This document shows positions 16,702 to 25,914 of a DNA stretch of 64,000 nt, piece by piece. The DNA is from Candidatus Acidiferrales bacterium (GTDB taxonomy: Bacteria; Acidobacteriota; Terriglobia; Acidiferrales; UBA7541): the NCBI GenBank assembly GCA_035934015.1, contig DASYYH010000026.1, positions 1-64,000 of the forward strand. Reading direction: 5' to 3'. The notes under the pieces were generated by a model, which had not been told where the DNA came from, searched no databases, and saw only the letters and a program-made list of their open reading frames with translations. Within the stretch, counting starts at the first letter, position 1. Every line of letters begins with the position of its first letter. The position numbers were made by a program, and so were the translations under genes.

Positions 16702-17391
16702 ATGAGCGCGGGACGCGATGCGGGCGCACCAGCTGAGGATTTGCTGCCGGCGGCCTTGCGAACGAAGAGGGAGGCAGGGCCGCGGTATCGAATTGTGAGC
16801 TGGGCATGCGCGCGCGACGGAGTCAAGGAAGCCGTTTCAACGCGAGTGCGGTTCGAGACCGGCGCCGAAGCGGTGTGGGAGGAGTTGATGTTTTATGAGG
16901 AAGTGCCGGGGCGCGCGCCGCTGCTGCTGCGGACACTGTTGGCGGAGCCGGTGCGGACCGAAGGCGAGAAAGGGCGCGCGGGAGCGACGGTGCGGTGCGT
17001 GTATAGCGGCGGGGCGAAGCTGACGAAGCGTGTCAAGAGCGTGGAAGCGCCGCGGTCGTTGCGGTTCGAGGTGATTGAACAGCGATTGGGGATCGAGGAT
17101 TGCATTCGGACGCTGGGAGGATCGTACGAGATTAAGAGCTGCGGCGAGGGGAGTGAAGTTGTGCTAACGACGAATTATGAAGCGTATTTGCGACCGCGGG
17201 CGTTGTGGCGCCGCGTGGAAGCCGCGCTAGTGAGCCAACTGCATCGGCATATTCTGCGTGGGATTTCTGCGGCGATTCTGGGGAGAAGCAGAGTTGGACG
17301 CAAGGAGGCGCGGAGACCGCACGCGGCCGAAAGTGATATTGCGGCGGGAGGATTTGCGTGCACGATTTCGCAATCGCGTTCCCGCCATTAA
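16702..17391 (+). CDS. SRPBCC-like protein (polyketide cyclase/START fold)
   Basis: About 229 aa. The frame opens at 16675, but the ATG at 16702 has GGGAG 6 nt upstream. Residues about 45-185 read as an SRPBCC domain: VSTRVRFETGAEAVWEELMF at the start, then beta strands (GATVRCVYSGGAKLTKRV), SLRFEVIEQ, GGSYEIKS, VVLTTNYEAYL, and a long C-terminal helix (RVEAALVSQLHRHILRGI). The C-terminal 35 residues are basic and probably disordered. Its end overlaps the DoxX-like gene by 34 nt. Likely lipid or hydrophobic ligand binding (inference from fold). Confidence 0.72.
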   Translation: MSAGRDAGAPAEDLLPAALRTKREAGPRYRIVSWACARDGVKEAVSTRVRFETGAEAVWEELMFYEEVPGRAPLLLRTLLAEPVRTEGEKGRAGATVRCVYSGGAKLTKRVKSVEAPRSLRFEVIEQRLGIEDCIRTLGGSYEIKSCGEGSEVVLTTNYEAYLRPRALWRRVEAALVSQLHRHILRGISAAILGRSRVGRKEARRPHAAESDIAAGGFACTISQSRSRH

Positions 17392-17753
17392 TTGTGATTC
17401 GAACCAGCGTCGCGGCAGTGTGGGTGTACGAGGGGCTATGGTGCAAGATTCTGGGGCGCGTGAAAACGCAGCTAGAGGTAGTGACGGCGGTGCCGCGGCT
17501 GGGGCCACGATTTGGAGGCGCGTTCCTGAAAATGCTTGGCGCCGTGGAGGTGACGCTGGCCGCATGGGTGATGGCTGGAACCGAGCCGAGATTGTGCGCG
17601 ATTATGCAGACGGCTTTGCTGGTGTTGATGAATGCGAACGGATTGCTATGGGCACGCCGGATTATTCGCGAGCCGGCGGGAATGATCGTGAAGAACATTG
17701 CGTTTTTGGTGCTGGTGTGGGTGTGCGGGGCGATCCCCGGAAGCAAGCTGTGA
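17358..17753 (+). CDS. DoxX-like small membrane protein
   Basis: 131 aa with four hydrophobic helices. Features of the DoxX-like family seen: an early WVYEGLWCKIL segment, the GAVEVTLAAWV helix and the C-terminal NGLLWARRIIREPAGM motif. GTG start with GGAGG 7 nt upstream. It overlaps genes on both sides (34 nt upstream, 4 nt downstream), so this is a tightly coupled three-gene unit with the SRPBCC and DUF3419 proteins. Confidence 0.78.
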   Translation: MHDFAIAFPPLIVIRTSVAAVWVYEGLWCKILGRVKTQLEVVTAVPRLGPRFGGAFLKMLGAVEVTLAAWVMAGTEPRLCAIMQTALLVLMNANGLLWARRIIREPAGMIVKNIAFLVLVWVCGAIPGSKL

Positions 17754-18643
17754 AATCGGAAACTGCGTGGCGGGCGGGGCGGCTCGGGTGGAGAAATGGT
17801 TCGCAGCGGCTGCTTTTTGGGCGGATGTATGAGGATGCGGAGATCGAACGCGCGGCGTTTCGGGGAAAAGGCCGCGTTTTTTGCATCGCTTCGGCGGGCG
17901 ACACGGCGCAGCGGCTAGCGGATGAGCATGAAGTCGTAGCCTGCGACATCAATCCCGTGCAACTTGCGTATGCGGAGCGGCGCGCGAGTGGCGGTCCAGC
18001 GGAAATCGGCGACGCCGAGCGCGCGATGAGATTCGCGCGCCGGTTGATGCCGCTGGCGGGCTGGCGCGAGGAAGCCCTGCGCGAGTTTCTAGAGATGTCG
18101 GACGTCGCGGCGCAGAGGACTTTTTGGCGCGAGCATTTCGATACATGGCGATTTCGTGTGGGGTTTGATTTGCTGATGTCCGCGCCAGCCTTGCACGTGA
18201 TGTATGCGCAAAATTTTCTTTCTTTCCTGCCCGCAAAATTCGGCGAAGTGATGCGGAAGCGGCTGGAACGGGGATTTGCGCGGCATCCGAACGCTGCGAA
18301 TCCCTACGCGCGAGCGCTGCTGCTCTGCGAATCGAGCGAGAGAATTTCGCCGAAGAACGCGAACATTCGATTCGTTGCGGGGGATGCGGCATCGTGGCTG
18401 GAATCGTGTCCAGAGGGATATTTTGATGCATTTACACTCTCGAACATTCTGGACGGAGCAGAGCCGGAATATCGCGCGCGATTAGCGCGGGCCGTACAGC
18501 GCGCGGCAGCGAATGATGCCGTCGTAGTTTTGAGAAGCTTCGGTGAGCCATCGCAGAGCGTCGAGAACAACCAGGCTGAATGCGATCGCGCGATGCTGTG
18601 GGGAGTGGTGGAACGGCGCGGCGCACGGACGTTTTTTGCATGA
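17750..18643 (+). CDS. DUF3419 / BtaA-like aminocarboxypropyl transferase
   Basis: About 297 aa. The frame is open from 17258, but the upstream part only shadows the preceding genes; the GTG at 17750 overlaps the DoxX-like stop (GTGA), with GGAAG upstream. Seen: an AdoMet-binding start VFCIASAGDTAQRL, DINPVQLAYAERR near residue 67, and LSNILDGA near 235, as in DUF3419 proteins. In BtaA this family moves the 3-amino-3-carboxypropyl group of AdoMet to diacylglycerol, the first step of betaine-lipid synthesis. No BtaB methyltransferase is nearby, so the product may differ. Membrane-lipid function is inference. Confidence 0.8.
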   Translation: MKSETAWRAGRLGWRNGSQRLLFGRMYEDAEIERAAFRGKGRVFCIASAGDTAQRLADEHEVVACDINPVQLAYAERRASGGPAEIGDAERAMRFARRLMPLAGWREEALREFLEMSDVAAQRTFWREHFDTWRFRVGFDLLMSAPALHVMYAQNFLSFLPAKFGEVMRKRLERGFARHPNAANPYARALLLCESSERISPKNANIRFVAGDAASWLESCPEGYFDAFTLSNILDGAEPEYRARLARAVQRAAANDAVVVLRSFGEPSQSVENNQAECDRAMLWGVVERRGARTFFA

Positions 18644-18648
18644 AGAGA

Positions 18649-18664
18649 TGTGACTGGGGTCACA
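18649..18664. promoter_or_regulatory. CRP/FNR-type palindrome upstream of gap
   Basis: TGTGA-CTGGGG-TCACA: exact consensus half-sites, centred about 58 bp before the -35 box of the gap promoter. The second such site in 2.6 kb. Confidence 0.65.
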
Positions 18665-18710
18665 TGCAACCCATCCTGCGTGGTGAATCATAATGCATGT
18701 GCATGGTGCG

Positions 18711-18739
18711 TTGACATTTTGTGCGAGGAGACCTAGCAT
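18711..18739 (+). promoter_or_regulatory. Sigma-70-type promoter of gap-pgk-tpiA
   Basis: TTGACA (18711-18716), 17-nt spacer, TAGCAT (18734-18739). Correct spacing and only two mismatches in the -10 box; the gap start is 72 bp further on. Confidence 0.7.
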
Positions 18740-18811
18740 CGCTCGGACACGGCGCCTGTGGATGCACAGTTTGGAGTCTGATTCGGCATATTTTCGCGTT
18801 CGGAGGGAAGA

Positions 18812-19816
18812 ATGGCAGTAAAAGTGGCGATCAACGGATTCGGGCGCATTGGGCGAAATATATTTCGCGCGGGGATCGGCGATCCGGCCGTTGAGTTTGT
18901 GGCGGTGAACGACCTGACCGACGCGAAAACGCTTGGGCATCTTCTGAAATACGACTCGATTCTTGGGAATTTGCCGAACCGCGTTACGGCGACGGAAGAC
19001 TCGATACAAGTGGATGGGCGAAGCGTCCGCGTTTTTCGCGTGAAAGAATTGGACAAGGTGGACTGGCCATCGACGGGCGCGGAAATCGTGGTGGAGTCAG
19101 CGGGCGTGTTCAACAAAGGGCCGGAGGCGCGGAAGCACATTCGCGGGCCGGTGAAAAAAGTGCTGATTACAGCGCCGGCGACGGACCCGGATTGTACGCT
19201 GGTGCTGGGCGTGAATGACAAGACGTACGATCCGGCGAAGCATCATGTGATTTCCAATGCGTCGTGCACGACAAATTGCCTGGCGCCGGTGGCCAAAGTG
19301 CTGCACGAGACGTTTGGAATTGCCGTGGGAACGATGACGACGATCCATTCGTACACAAACGACCAGCGGCTGCTCGATTTGCCGCACAAGGATTTGCGGC
19401 GGGCGAGGGCGGCGGCGCTGTCTATGATTCCGACGTCGACGGGAGCGGCCAAGGCGCTGCATCTGGTGATTCCGGAGCTGAAGGGAAAGCTCGATGGATA
19501 TGCGATGCGCGTGCCGACGCCGAATGTGAGCGTGGTGGACCTGTCGGTGATGCTGGAAAAGACGGCGACGCCGGAAAGCATCAACGCGGCGTTTCGCGCG
19601 GCGGCGGAAGGACGGCTCAAGGGAATTCTGGAGTACACGGAAGAGGACCTGGTGTCGATCGATTTTCGCGGGAATCCACATTCGGCGATTGTGGACGCGA
19701 GCTATACGCGCGTGGTGGGAACGAATTGCGCGAAGGTGCTGGCGTGGTACGACAATGAATGGGGTTATTCATCGCGATGCCTGGATTTGATCAAGATGAT
19801 GGCGGCACGGCTGTAA
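18812..19816 (+). CDS. gap: Glyceraldehyde-3-phosphate dehydrogenase
   Basis: 334 aa, type I. Oxidises glyceraldehyde 3-phosphate with phosphate and NAD(P) to 1,3-bisphosphoglycerate in glycolysis. Seen: Rossmann start [16 protein letters not shown], the active-site [17 protein letters not shown] with catalytic Cys near residue 153, and the [16 protein letters not shown]-terminal signature. GGAGGG precedes the ATG. First gene of gap-pgk-tpiA, with a strong promoter match and a CRP-type palindrome upstream. Confidence 0.98.
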   Translation: MAVKVAINGFGRIGRNIFRAGIGDPAVEFVAVNDLTDAKTLGHLLKYDSILGNLPNRVTATEDSIQVDGRSVRVFRVKELDKVDWPSTGAEIVVESAGVFNKGPEARKHIRGPVKKVLITAPATDPDCTLVLGVNDKTYDPAKHHVISNASCTTNCLAPVAKVLHETFGIAVGTMTTIHSYTNDQRLLDLPHKDLRRARAAALSMIPTSTGAAKALHLVIPELKGKLDGYAMRVPTPNVSVVDLSVMLEKTATPESINAAFRAAAEGRLKGILEYTEEDLVSIDFRGNPHSAIVDASYTRVVGTNCAKVLAWYDNEWGYSSRCLDLIKMMAARL

Positions 19817-19859
19817 ACTGGCAGGTCTGCTGAACTTCCGCGATGGTTGCCCAACAAAC

Positions 19860-21056
19860 ATGCACAAACTCTCGATACGCGACCTGGAATTGAAAGGAAA
19901 GCGCGTGTTCGTGCGCGCGGATTTCAATGTGCCGCTGGCAGATGGGAAGGTCGCAGACGACACACGCATCCGCGCGACGCTGCCGACGCTGCGGCTGGCG
20001 ATGGAACGCGGGGCGCGAGTTGTGGTGGCTTCGCACTTGGGACGACCGAAGGGAAAACCAGAAGAAAAATACAGCCTGGCGCCGGTGGCGGCGCGGCTGA
20101 AGGAACTGCTGGGCAAGCCCGTCGTTTTTGCGTCGGATTGCGTGGGGGAAGGGCCGATGTCGCGGAGCCGCGCGCTGAAGGACGGCGATGTGATGCTGCT
20201 CGAAAATGTGCGGTTCCACGCGGAAGAAGAGAAAAACGATGAGAAGTTTTCGAAGCAGCTCGCGGAGTTGTGCGACGGGATTTTCGTGTGCGACGCGTTC
20301 GGGTCGGCGCACCGCGCGCACGCGTCCGTGGTGGGCATCACGCATTTCGTGCAGAAAGCGGCGGCGGGGCTGCTGATGGAACAGGAGTTGAAATATCTCG
20401 GACAGGCGATGAGCAATCCGGAGCGGCCGTTTGTGGCGATACTGGGTGGCGCGAAAGTCTCGGACAAAATCGAAGTGATTGAGAATTTGATGAAGATCGC
20501 CAACACGATGCTGATCGGCGGTGCGATGGCGTATACATTCTTTCGCGCGAAGGGATATACGACGGGGAAATCGCTGGTCGAAGAAGATAAGGTGGAACTG
20601 GCGCTGACGCTGCTGGGCGAAGCACGCGAGCGGCATTGCGCGATTGTGCTGCCCGTTGACCACGTGCTGGCGCGCGGACTGGAAGAAGGCGCGCAGACGC
20701 AGATCACTGGAGTCGAAGGCACGCCGGCGGACTGGATGGGGCTGGACATCGGGCCGAAGACGATTGATTTGTTTTGCAGAGAAATTGCGGGGGCGAAGAC
20801 GATTGTGTGGAATGGGCCGGTGGGAATGTTCGAGAAGCCGGCGTTTGCGCGAGGGACGCTGGCGATTGCGCAGGCTGTGGCGGACGCGACAATGAAAGGC
20901 GCGACATCGATTGTCGGCGGCGGGGACAGCGTGGCGGCGGTGGAACAGGCAGGAGTGGCGGGGAAAATTTCGCACATTTCGACAGGCGGCGGAGCTTCGC
21001 TGGAGTTTCTGGCGGGACGAAAGTTGCCCGGCGTTGAAGCGCTGACGAATTGTTGA
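19860..21056 (+). CDS. pgk: Phosphoglycerate kinase
   Basis: 398 aa. Transfers phosphate from 1,3-bisphosphoglycerate to ADP. Seen: [13 protein letters not shown] near the start, the RATLPTLR and SHLGRPKGK substrate loops, LLENVRFH, the [11 protein letters not shown] motif, and the nucleotide-binding [10 protein letters not shown] near residue 356. Normal length. 43 nt after gap; its stop lies 11 nt before the preferred tpiA start. No clear Shine-Dalgarno, so it may depend on coupling. Confidence 0.98.
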   Translation: MHKLSIRDLELKGKRVFVRADFNVPLADGKVADDTRIRATLPTLRLAMERGARVVVASHLGRPKGKPEEKYSLAPVAARLKELLGKPVVFASDCVGEGPMSRSRALKDGDVMLLENVRFHAEEEKNDEKFSKQLAELCDGIFVCDAFGSAHRAHASVVGITHFVQKAAAGLLMEQELKYLGQAMSNPERPFVAILGGAKVSDKIEVIENLMKIANTMLIGGAMAYTFFRAKGYTTGKSLVEEDKVELALTLLGEARERHCAIVLPVDHVLARGLEEGAQTQITGVEGTPADWMGLDIGPKTIDLFCREIAGAKTIVWNGPVGMFEKPAFARGTLAIAQAVADATMKGATSIVGGGDSVAAVEQAGVAGKISHISTGGGASLEFLAGRKLPGVEALTNC

Positions 21057-21067
21057 CAGAGGATTTG

Positions 21068-21817
21068 GTGCGGCGACCAGTCATCGCAGGGAATTGGAAA
21101 ATGCACAAGACGCTCGCAGAGACGCGGGCGTTTTTCGAGGCGTTCAAGCCGCTGGTTGCGGGAACGAAGCACTGCGACATCATTCTTGCACCGGCGTTCA
21201 CGGCGGTTGCGACTGCGGTGGAGGAGGCGAAGGGGAGTGCGATTGGAATCGCGGCGCAGGATGCGTACTGGGAACGCGAAGGGGCGTTCACGGGCGAAGT
21301 GTCGATGGGAATGCTGGTTGAAGCCGGTTGCCGCGCAGTGATTTTAGGGCATTCCGAGCGCAGGCAATACTTCGGTGAGACGGATGCGACGGTGAATCGC
21401 AAGACCAAGGCGGCAGTTGCGGCGGGATTGCAGCCGATTGTTTGCGTAGGAGAGAGACTGGAAGAGCGAGAAACAAGGAAGACGGAAGAGGTGCTGGAGC
21501 GCCAATTTGCGGGCGGAATGGCAACGTTGACCGATGCGGAGTTCTCGCGTATTCTGATTGCTTACGAGCCGGTTTGGGCGATTGGCACGGGCAAGACGGC
21601 GACGCCAGAGATGGCCGAGGAAGCGCATCGCTTTATTCGGCGTCTCGTTGCGAAGAAATTCGGCGCGGATAAGGCAGCAGCGTGCAGGATTCTTTACGGC
21701 GGCAGCGTGAAACCGGAAAATATCCGTGGCCTGATGGCGCAGGACGATATTGATGGCGCGCTGGTCGGCGGAGCGAGCCTTGAGCCACGGGCATTTTCAA
21801 ATATTGTGAACTATTAG
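21068..21817 (+). CDS. tpiA: Triosephosphate isomerase
   Basis: About 249 aa; interconverts DHAP and glyceraldehyde 3-phosphate. The frame is open from a TTG at 21050 inside pgk, but the GTG at 21068 has AGAGGA 4 nt upstream and gives the standard N-terminus MRRPVIAGNWKMHKT. Catalytic residues visible: Lys in NWKMHK, His in ILGHSERR (near 95) and Glu in AYEPVWAIGTGKTA (near 167); phosphate-binding GGSVKPEN and GALVGGASL loops. Last enzyme of the operon; secG follows 53 bp later, a common bacterial arrangement. Confidence 0.97.
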   Translation: MRRPVIAGNWKMHKTLAETRAFFEAFKPLVAGTKHCDIILAPAFTAVATAVEEAKGSAIGIAAQDAYWEREGAFTGEVSMGMLVEAGCRAVILGHSERRQYFGETDATVNRKTKAAVAAGLQPIVCVGERLEERETRKTEEVLERQFAGGMATLTDAEFSRILIAYEPVWAIGTGKTATPEMAEEAHRFIRRLVAKKFGADKAAACRILYGGSVKPENIRGLMAQDDIDGALVGGASLEPRAFSNIVNY

Positions 21818-21870
21818 AAGTTTGCCTCAGAGGATTTGGAGGCTAAGCCTAATCGGAGTGGGAGTAGAGG

Positions 21871-22281
21871 ATGCCAAACGCAGGAAAATGGGGACTTGCA
21901 TTGCTGGCAGCGGTGCTGCTGGTTTGGCTTGGATGGCACTATAGCTTCGTGCTGGTCACACTGCACGTAGCTGTGTGCCTGCTGTTGATATTCGTAATCA
22001 TGCTGCAAAGCGGAAACGCGGCGGATTTGGCGGGAGCGTTCGGCGGAGCAGGGAGCCAGACGGCATTTGGTCCGCGCGGAGCGGCGACCTTTTTGACGAA
22101 AGCGACGACGTGGTGCGCGATTGTGTTCATGATGAGTTCGCTGGCGCTTTCCCTGAAGAGAGCACCGACGACGGAGCAGGGGAGTTCCATCCTGGAACAA
22201 ACCATGCCGACGGCGCCGAGCAAACCAGCGTCTGCGCCGGTGCAGACTCCCAATCAGCAAAATCCTGCGCCGCATAAGTAA
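21871..22281 (+). CDS. secG: Preprotein translocase subunit SecG
   Basis: 136 aa. Two membrane helices (residues 5-22 and 24-48, then 75-95) around the conserved cytoplasmic loop: IFVIMLQSGNAADLAGAFGG and SQTAFGPRGAATFLTKAT are family signatures. SecG supports SecYEG export. A C-terminal Pro/Ala/Gln-rich tail of about 35 residues makes it longer than the ~110 aa of E. coli. Located after tpiA, as in many bacteria. Confidence 0.95.
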   Translation: MPNAGKWGLALLAAVLLVWLGWHYSFVLVTLHVAVCLLLIFVIMLQSGNAADLAGAFGGAGSQTAFGPRGAATFLTKATTWCAIVFMMSSLALSLKRAPTTEQGSSILEQTMPTAPSKPASAPVQTPNQQNPAPHK

Positions 22282-22317
22282 GGCGTGAATCATTGGAATC
22301 CCGGATGTTGGGAATGT

Positions 22318-22404
22318 GCGGTCGTGGCGGAACTGGCAGACGCATCAGCTTGAGGGGCTGACGGTAGCAATACCGTGGTGGTTCGAATCCACTCGACCGC
22401 ACCA
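22318..22404 (+). tRNA. tRNA-Leu (anticodon GAG)
   Basis: 87 nt with encoded CCA (22402-22404). Acceptor stem GCGGTCG/CGACCGC, anticodon stem TCAGC/GCTGA around loop TTGAGGG (anticodon GAG, reads CUC/CUU), a long variable arm CGGTAGCAATACCG as expected for leucine, and T-arm GTGG-TTCGAAT-CCAC. Confidence 0.97.
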
Positions 22405-22596
22405 AATCTTGCCGACCTATAGAATCGCTTCAAAAAAAAGAAATCGAATGCGGAATCCTGCTTGAATTCCTTTGCGCGTGACGTATATGATGTGGCGTTT
22501 GAAATTTGAGGGGTACGGCACGCAGGTTTGGGTCGGATGTGAAGAGCGGCCATCGGGAGGTGCGACTGAGGCCGCAATTTTTTCGGAGCGGAGGAA

Positions 22597-23430
22597 ATGG
22601 GTTCGAGAAAATCGAATGCAGGATCAGCAGCTCCCGCGGTTTTATTGGCCATTGTTATTCTACTTCTCGTTGGATCGACTCTCTATTTCCACATAGCAAA
22701 GACATGGTGGTTTCCTCCGGCGATCACGCCGGTTGGCCATGAAATCGACCAGCAATTTTTCCTGACGCTGGTGGTTACGGGAATCGTGTTCGTGCTGGCG
22801 CAACTGGCGCTGGCATGGATGGTATTCAAGTACCGCGATCACGGACAAAAGGCGCATTTCACGCGCGGAAACCACGCGCTGGAAGTGATCTGGACGACGG
22901 CGACGCTGGTGATTTTCGTCGGTCTGGGCGCGCTGGCCACGCATGCATGGGGGCAAGTGCACTTTTCGGGCATCGAACCGAACGCGGTGCAAGTGGAAGT
23001 TACGGGAGTGCAGTTTACGTGGACGTTCCGCTATCCGGGGCCGGACGGGAAATTTGGGAAGATCGTTCCGGCGGATATCGATGCGTCGGTGGAGAATCCG
23101 CTGGGATTGGATCCGAATGATCCCGCCGGGAAAGACGACATCGTCGTTTCGGACTTGTACGTCCCAGTCGATCGGGAGATCGAATTGATGATTCGGTCGC
23201 AGGACGTGATTCACAGCTTTTTCGTCCGCGAACTGCGTATCAAGCAGGATTCGGTTCCCGGGCTCATCATACCGATTCATTTCCGGGTGGAGAAAACAGG
23301 AGATTACGAAATCACGTGCAATCAGTTGTGCGGGCTGGGGCATTATCACATGCACGCGATCATGCACGTGCTGTCGGAGGCGGATTTCGATCAGTGGGAG
23401 AGGAAGCAGGAGGCACAGAACGCGCAATGA
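22597..23430 (+). CDS. coxB: Cytochrome c oxidase subunit II
   Basis: 277 aa. Takes electrons from cytochrome c through the CuA centre. Two N-terminal membrane helices (residues 12-32 and 52-75, plus a hydrophobic stretch near 95-115), then the periplasmic cupredoxin domain. CuA ligands visible: His in DVIHSFFVREL near 208 and the CNQLCGLGHYHM motif near 244. GGAGG before the ATG. First gene of coxB-coxA-two subunit III-coxD. No cytochrome c domain is fused. Confidence 0.96.
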   Translation: MGSRKSNAGSAAPAVLLAIVILLLVGSTLYFHIAKTWWFPPAITPVGHEIDQQFFLTLVVTGIVFVLAQLALAWMVFKYRDHGQKAHFTRGNHALEVIWTTATLVIFVGLGALATHAWGQVHFSGIEPNAVQVEVTGVQFTWTFRYPGPDGKFGKIVPADIDASVENPLGLDPNDPAGKDDIVVSDLYVPVDREIELMIRSQDVIHSFFVRELRIKQDSVPGLIIPIHFRVEKTGDYEITCNQLCGLGHYHMHAIMHVLSEADFDQWERKQEAQNAQ

Positions 23431-23482
23431 AAATCATATTCAGGACTCTTAGTTCGAGGAGCCAGCTCCGCGGAGGAGATCA

Positions 23483-25234
23483 ATGAGCGCGCACGCAGGC
23501 CCAGTGCATCACGCGGAAGCGCCCAAGGGATTTATCCGGCATTACATCTTCAGCGTCGACCACAAAATTATTGGGACGCAATACATCCTGCTGGGGCTTT
23601 CGGCGGTGACGATTGGAATGGTTCTGTCGCTGATCATGCGCATCCATCTGGTCTGGCCAAATGCGCACCTGTGGGGATTCGCGAATGGGATCGTTTCGCC
23701 GGAGGACTATCTGCGCGTGGTTACGATGCACGGAACACTGATGGTGTTTTTCGTGCTGACAACCGTGCCGCAGAGCGGATTCGGCAATTACTTTCTGCCG
23801 ATTCAAATCGGCGCGCCAGACATGGCGTTTCCACGAATCAACATGCTGTCGTTCTGGTTCACGTTCCTGGCCATGATTGTGCTGCTGGCTTCGGCATTCG
23901 TGCCCGGCGGCGCGTCGATCAGCGGATGGACCTCTTATGCGCCATTAAGCGCGGTAGGCGAAGTCGCAGGGCCAGGATTAGGAATGGGGCAGACGCTGTG
24001 GGTGGTGAGCATCGCGCTGTTTTGCGCCGCTTCGCTGATGTCGGCGCTGAATTTCCTAGGGACGACGATTGATTTGCGAACCAAGGGTCTTTCGCTGATG
24101 CGCATGCCGCTGACCGTGTGGGGATGGTTCATCACGGCGTGCCTGGCGCTGCTGGCGTTCGGCGTATTGCTGGCGGCGTGCATCCTGCTGCTGCTCGACC
24201 GGCTGGCTTCGACGAGCTTTTTCATTCCGGCAAATCTCGATGTGAGCGGCGTGCTGCTGCATCACGGAGGCGGGTCACCGCTGCTATGGCAGCACCTGTT
24301 CTGGTTCTTCGGACACCCGGAGGTTTACATCGCAATCCTGCCGGGCATGGGAATCATCTCGCATGTACTTTCGACGTTTTCGCGCAAACCGGTGTTCGGT
24401 TACAAGGCGATGGTCTATTCACTGAGCGCGATTGGCTTCCTGAGCTTTACGGTCTGGGGCCATCATATGTTCATCAGCGGAATGAATCCTTACTCCGCTC
24501 TCGCGTTTTCGATTATCACGCTGGTAATCGGGGTGCCGTCGGCCATCAAGACATTCAATTGGCTCGGGACGCTGTGGGGCGGGCGAATTCAATTCACTGC
24601 GGCGATGCTATTCGCGATCGGATTTGTGTCACTGTTTGTGACCGGCGGACTGTCAGGGATTTTCCTGGCGCAGCCGGCGCTGGATTTGTATCTGCATGAC
24701 ACGTACTACGTCATCGGACACTTCCACCTGATTATGGGCGTGGCGGCGATCTTCGCGATGTTCGCAGCGACGTATTACTGGTTCCCAAAGATGTTTGGGC
24801 GGCACATGAATGAGACGATCGGGAAGATCCATTTCTGGTGCACGTTCCTGGGCGTCTACTGCATCTTCATGCCGATGCATTATCTGGGATACGCGGGCGA
24901 TCCGCGACGGTATGCGAGCATCGAATCCGTGAATTATCTGCTTCCGCTGCATCCGGTGCACTATTTCATCAGCATCGCGGCGTTTTTCACGGCGAGCGCA
25001 CAACTGCTCTTCTATTGGAATTTCTTCTGGAGCATCAAGCACGGAAAGCCGGCGGAGCGGAATCCGTGGCATGGGACGACGCTCGAATGGTCGGTGAGCA
25101 CGCCCGTGCCGCACGACAATTTCGCAGGGCATTATCCGACGATCTATCGCGGACCATACGAATACAGCGTGCCGGGGATGAGGGACGATTACGTTCCGCA
25201 AGACCTGGCTCCGGAACTCGTGGCCAAGGCCTGA
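23483..25234 (+). CDS. coxA: Cytochrome c oxidase subunit I
   Basis: 583 aa, the catalytic haem-copper subunit. Twelve or more hydrophobic helices. Seen: TMHGTLMVFF (haem a His), HPEVYIAILPGMG (CuB His and the cross-linked Tyr, an A-type feature), VWGHHMF (two CuB His), and YYVIGHFHLIMG (haem a3 and haem a His). Strong GGAGGAG before the ATG. With the A-type motif and CuA in subunit II this is a proton-pumping aa3-type oxidase. Confidence 0.97.
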   Translation: MSAHAGPVHHAEAPKGFIRHYIFSVDHKIIGTQYILLGLSAVTIGMVLSLIMRIHLVWPNAHLWGFANGIVSPEDYLRVVTMHGTLMVFFVLTTVPQSGFGNYFLPIQIGAPDMAFPRINMLSFWFTFLAMIVLLASAFVPGGASISGWTSYAPLSAVGEVAGPGLGMGQTLWVVSIALFCAASLMSALNFLGTTIDLRTKGLSLMRMPLTVWGWFITACLALLAFGVLLAACILLLLDRLASTSFFIPANLDVSGVLLHHGGGSPLLWQHLFWFFGHPEVYIAILPGMGIISHVLSTFSRKPVFGYKAMVYSLSAIGFLSFTVWGHHMFISGMNPYSALAFSIITLVIGVPSAIKTFNWLGTLWGGRIQFTAAMLFAIGFVSLFVTGGLSGIFLAQPALDLYLHDTYYVIGHFHLIMGVAAIFAMFAATYYWFPKMFGRHMNETIGKIHFWCTFLGVYCIFMPMHYLGYAGDPRRYASIESVNYLLPLHPVHYFISIAAFFTASAQLLFYWNFFWSIKHGKPAERNPWHGTTLEWSVSTPVPHDNFAGHYPTIYRGPYEYSVPGMRDDYVPQDLAPELVAKA

Positions 25235-25254
25235 CAGAGATTTGAGGCGAATGA

Positions 25255-25911
25255 ATGCCGCATAGCACAACAACCGACGAGCTAGAGATCATCATCTCCG
25301 GCGGCGGACCGAAAAAGCCCGGAGGAGGCGGTCCGGGCGACGGCGGCGATGGATCTTCTGGAGGAGGGGGATCGGCGCTGCCTCAGCGCGTCTACGTGAC
25401 GGGAATTACGATTGGGATGGGCGCGATTCTAATGTTTTTCATGGCGCTCGTCAGCGCGTTCATTGTTCGCAAGGGGATGGGGAACGATTGGCGCGCGTTT
25501 GCGATTCCCCGGGTTTTGTGGCTGAACACAGCGATTCTGCTGGCCAGCAGCGGAACGATGATTTATGCGCGGCGACTTTTCAAACGCGGGGACAGCGCAG
25601 GATTCCGGCACTGGTGGGCGATGACGACGATGCTGGGGCTGCTGTTTCTGGCAGGGCAATTGATTGCGTGGCGGCAGATGGTGGCTTCGGGATTCTATCT
25701 GGCGACGAATCCAAGCAGCAGTTTTTTTTACGTACTGACAGCAGCGCACGGAGCGCATTTGCTCGGCGGAATTTTCGCACTAGGCTATGTCGGCTGGCTT
25801 CGACTGCGGAAGCTGACGCTTGAAACAGCGACCGAAGTGGCGGCGCTTTATTGGCACTTCATGGATGGGCTGTGGATTTTTCTCTTCTTACTTTTACTGT
25901 TGGGACGGTGA
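25255..25911 (+). CDS. Cytochrome c oxidase subunit III, first copy, with Gly-rich N-terminus
   Basis: 218 aa, five membrane helices, belonging to the CoxC/CyoC-type subunit III family. The first 45 residues are an unusual Gly/Pro-rich stretch (GGGPKKPGGGGPGDGGDG) before helix 1. Family features: the LLFLAGQLIAWRQM helix, AAHGAHLLGG, and ALYWHFMDGLWIFLF at the end. 20 bp after coxA and 3 bp before another subunit III gene. Which of the two is the main structural subunit cannot be decided here. Confidence 0.88.
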   Translation: MPHSTTTDELEIIISGGGPKKPGGGGPGDGGDGSSGGGGSALPQRVYVTGITIGMGAILMFFMALVSAFIVRKGMGNDWRAFAIPRVLWLNTAILLASSGTMIYARRLFKRGDSAGFRHWWAMTTMLGLLFLAGQLIAWRQMVASGFYLATNPSSSFFYVLTAAHGAHLLGGIFALGYVGWLRLRKLTLETATEVAALYWHFMDGLWIFLFLLLLLGR

Positions 25912-25914
25912 AAC

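Noticed and set aside
17258-17749. N-terminal extension of the DUF3419 frame
   Set aside because: It overlaps the SRPBCC and DoxX-like genes in a different phase and has no family resemblance; GTG at 17750 is the natural start.
19769-21408. Long antisense ORFs (467 aa, 394 aa, 234 aa) over pgk and tpiA
   Set aside because: GC-rich antisense frames opposite well-identified glycolytic genes.
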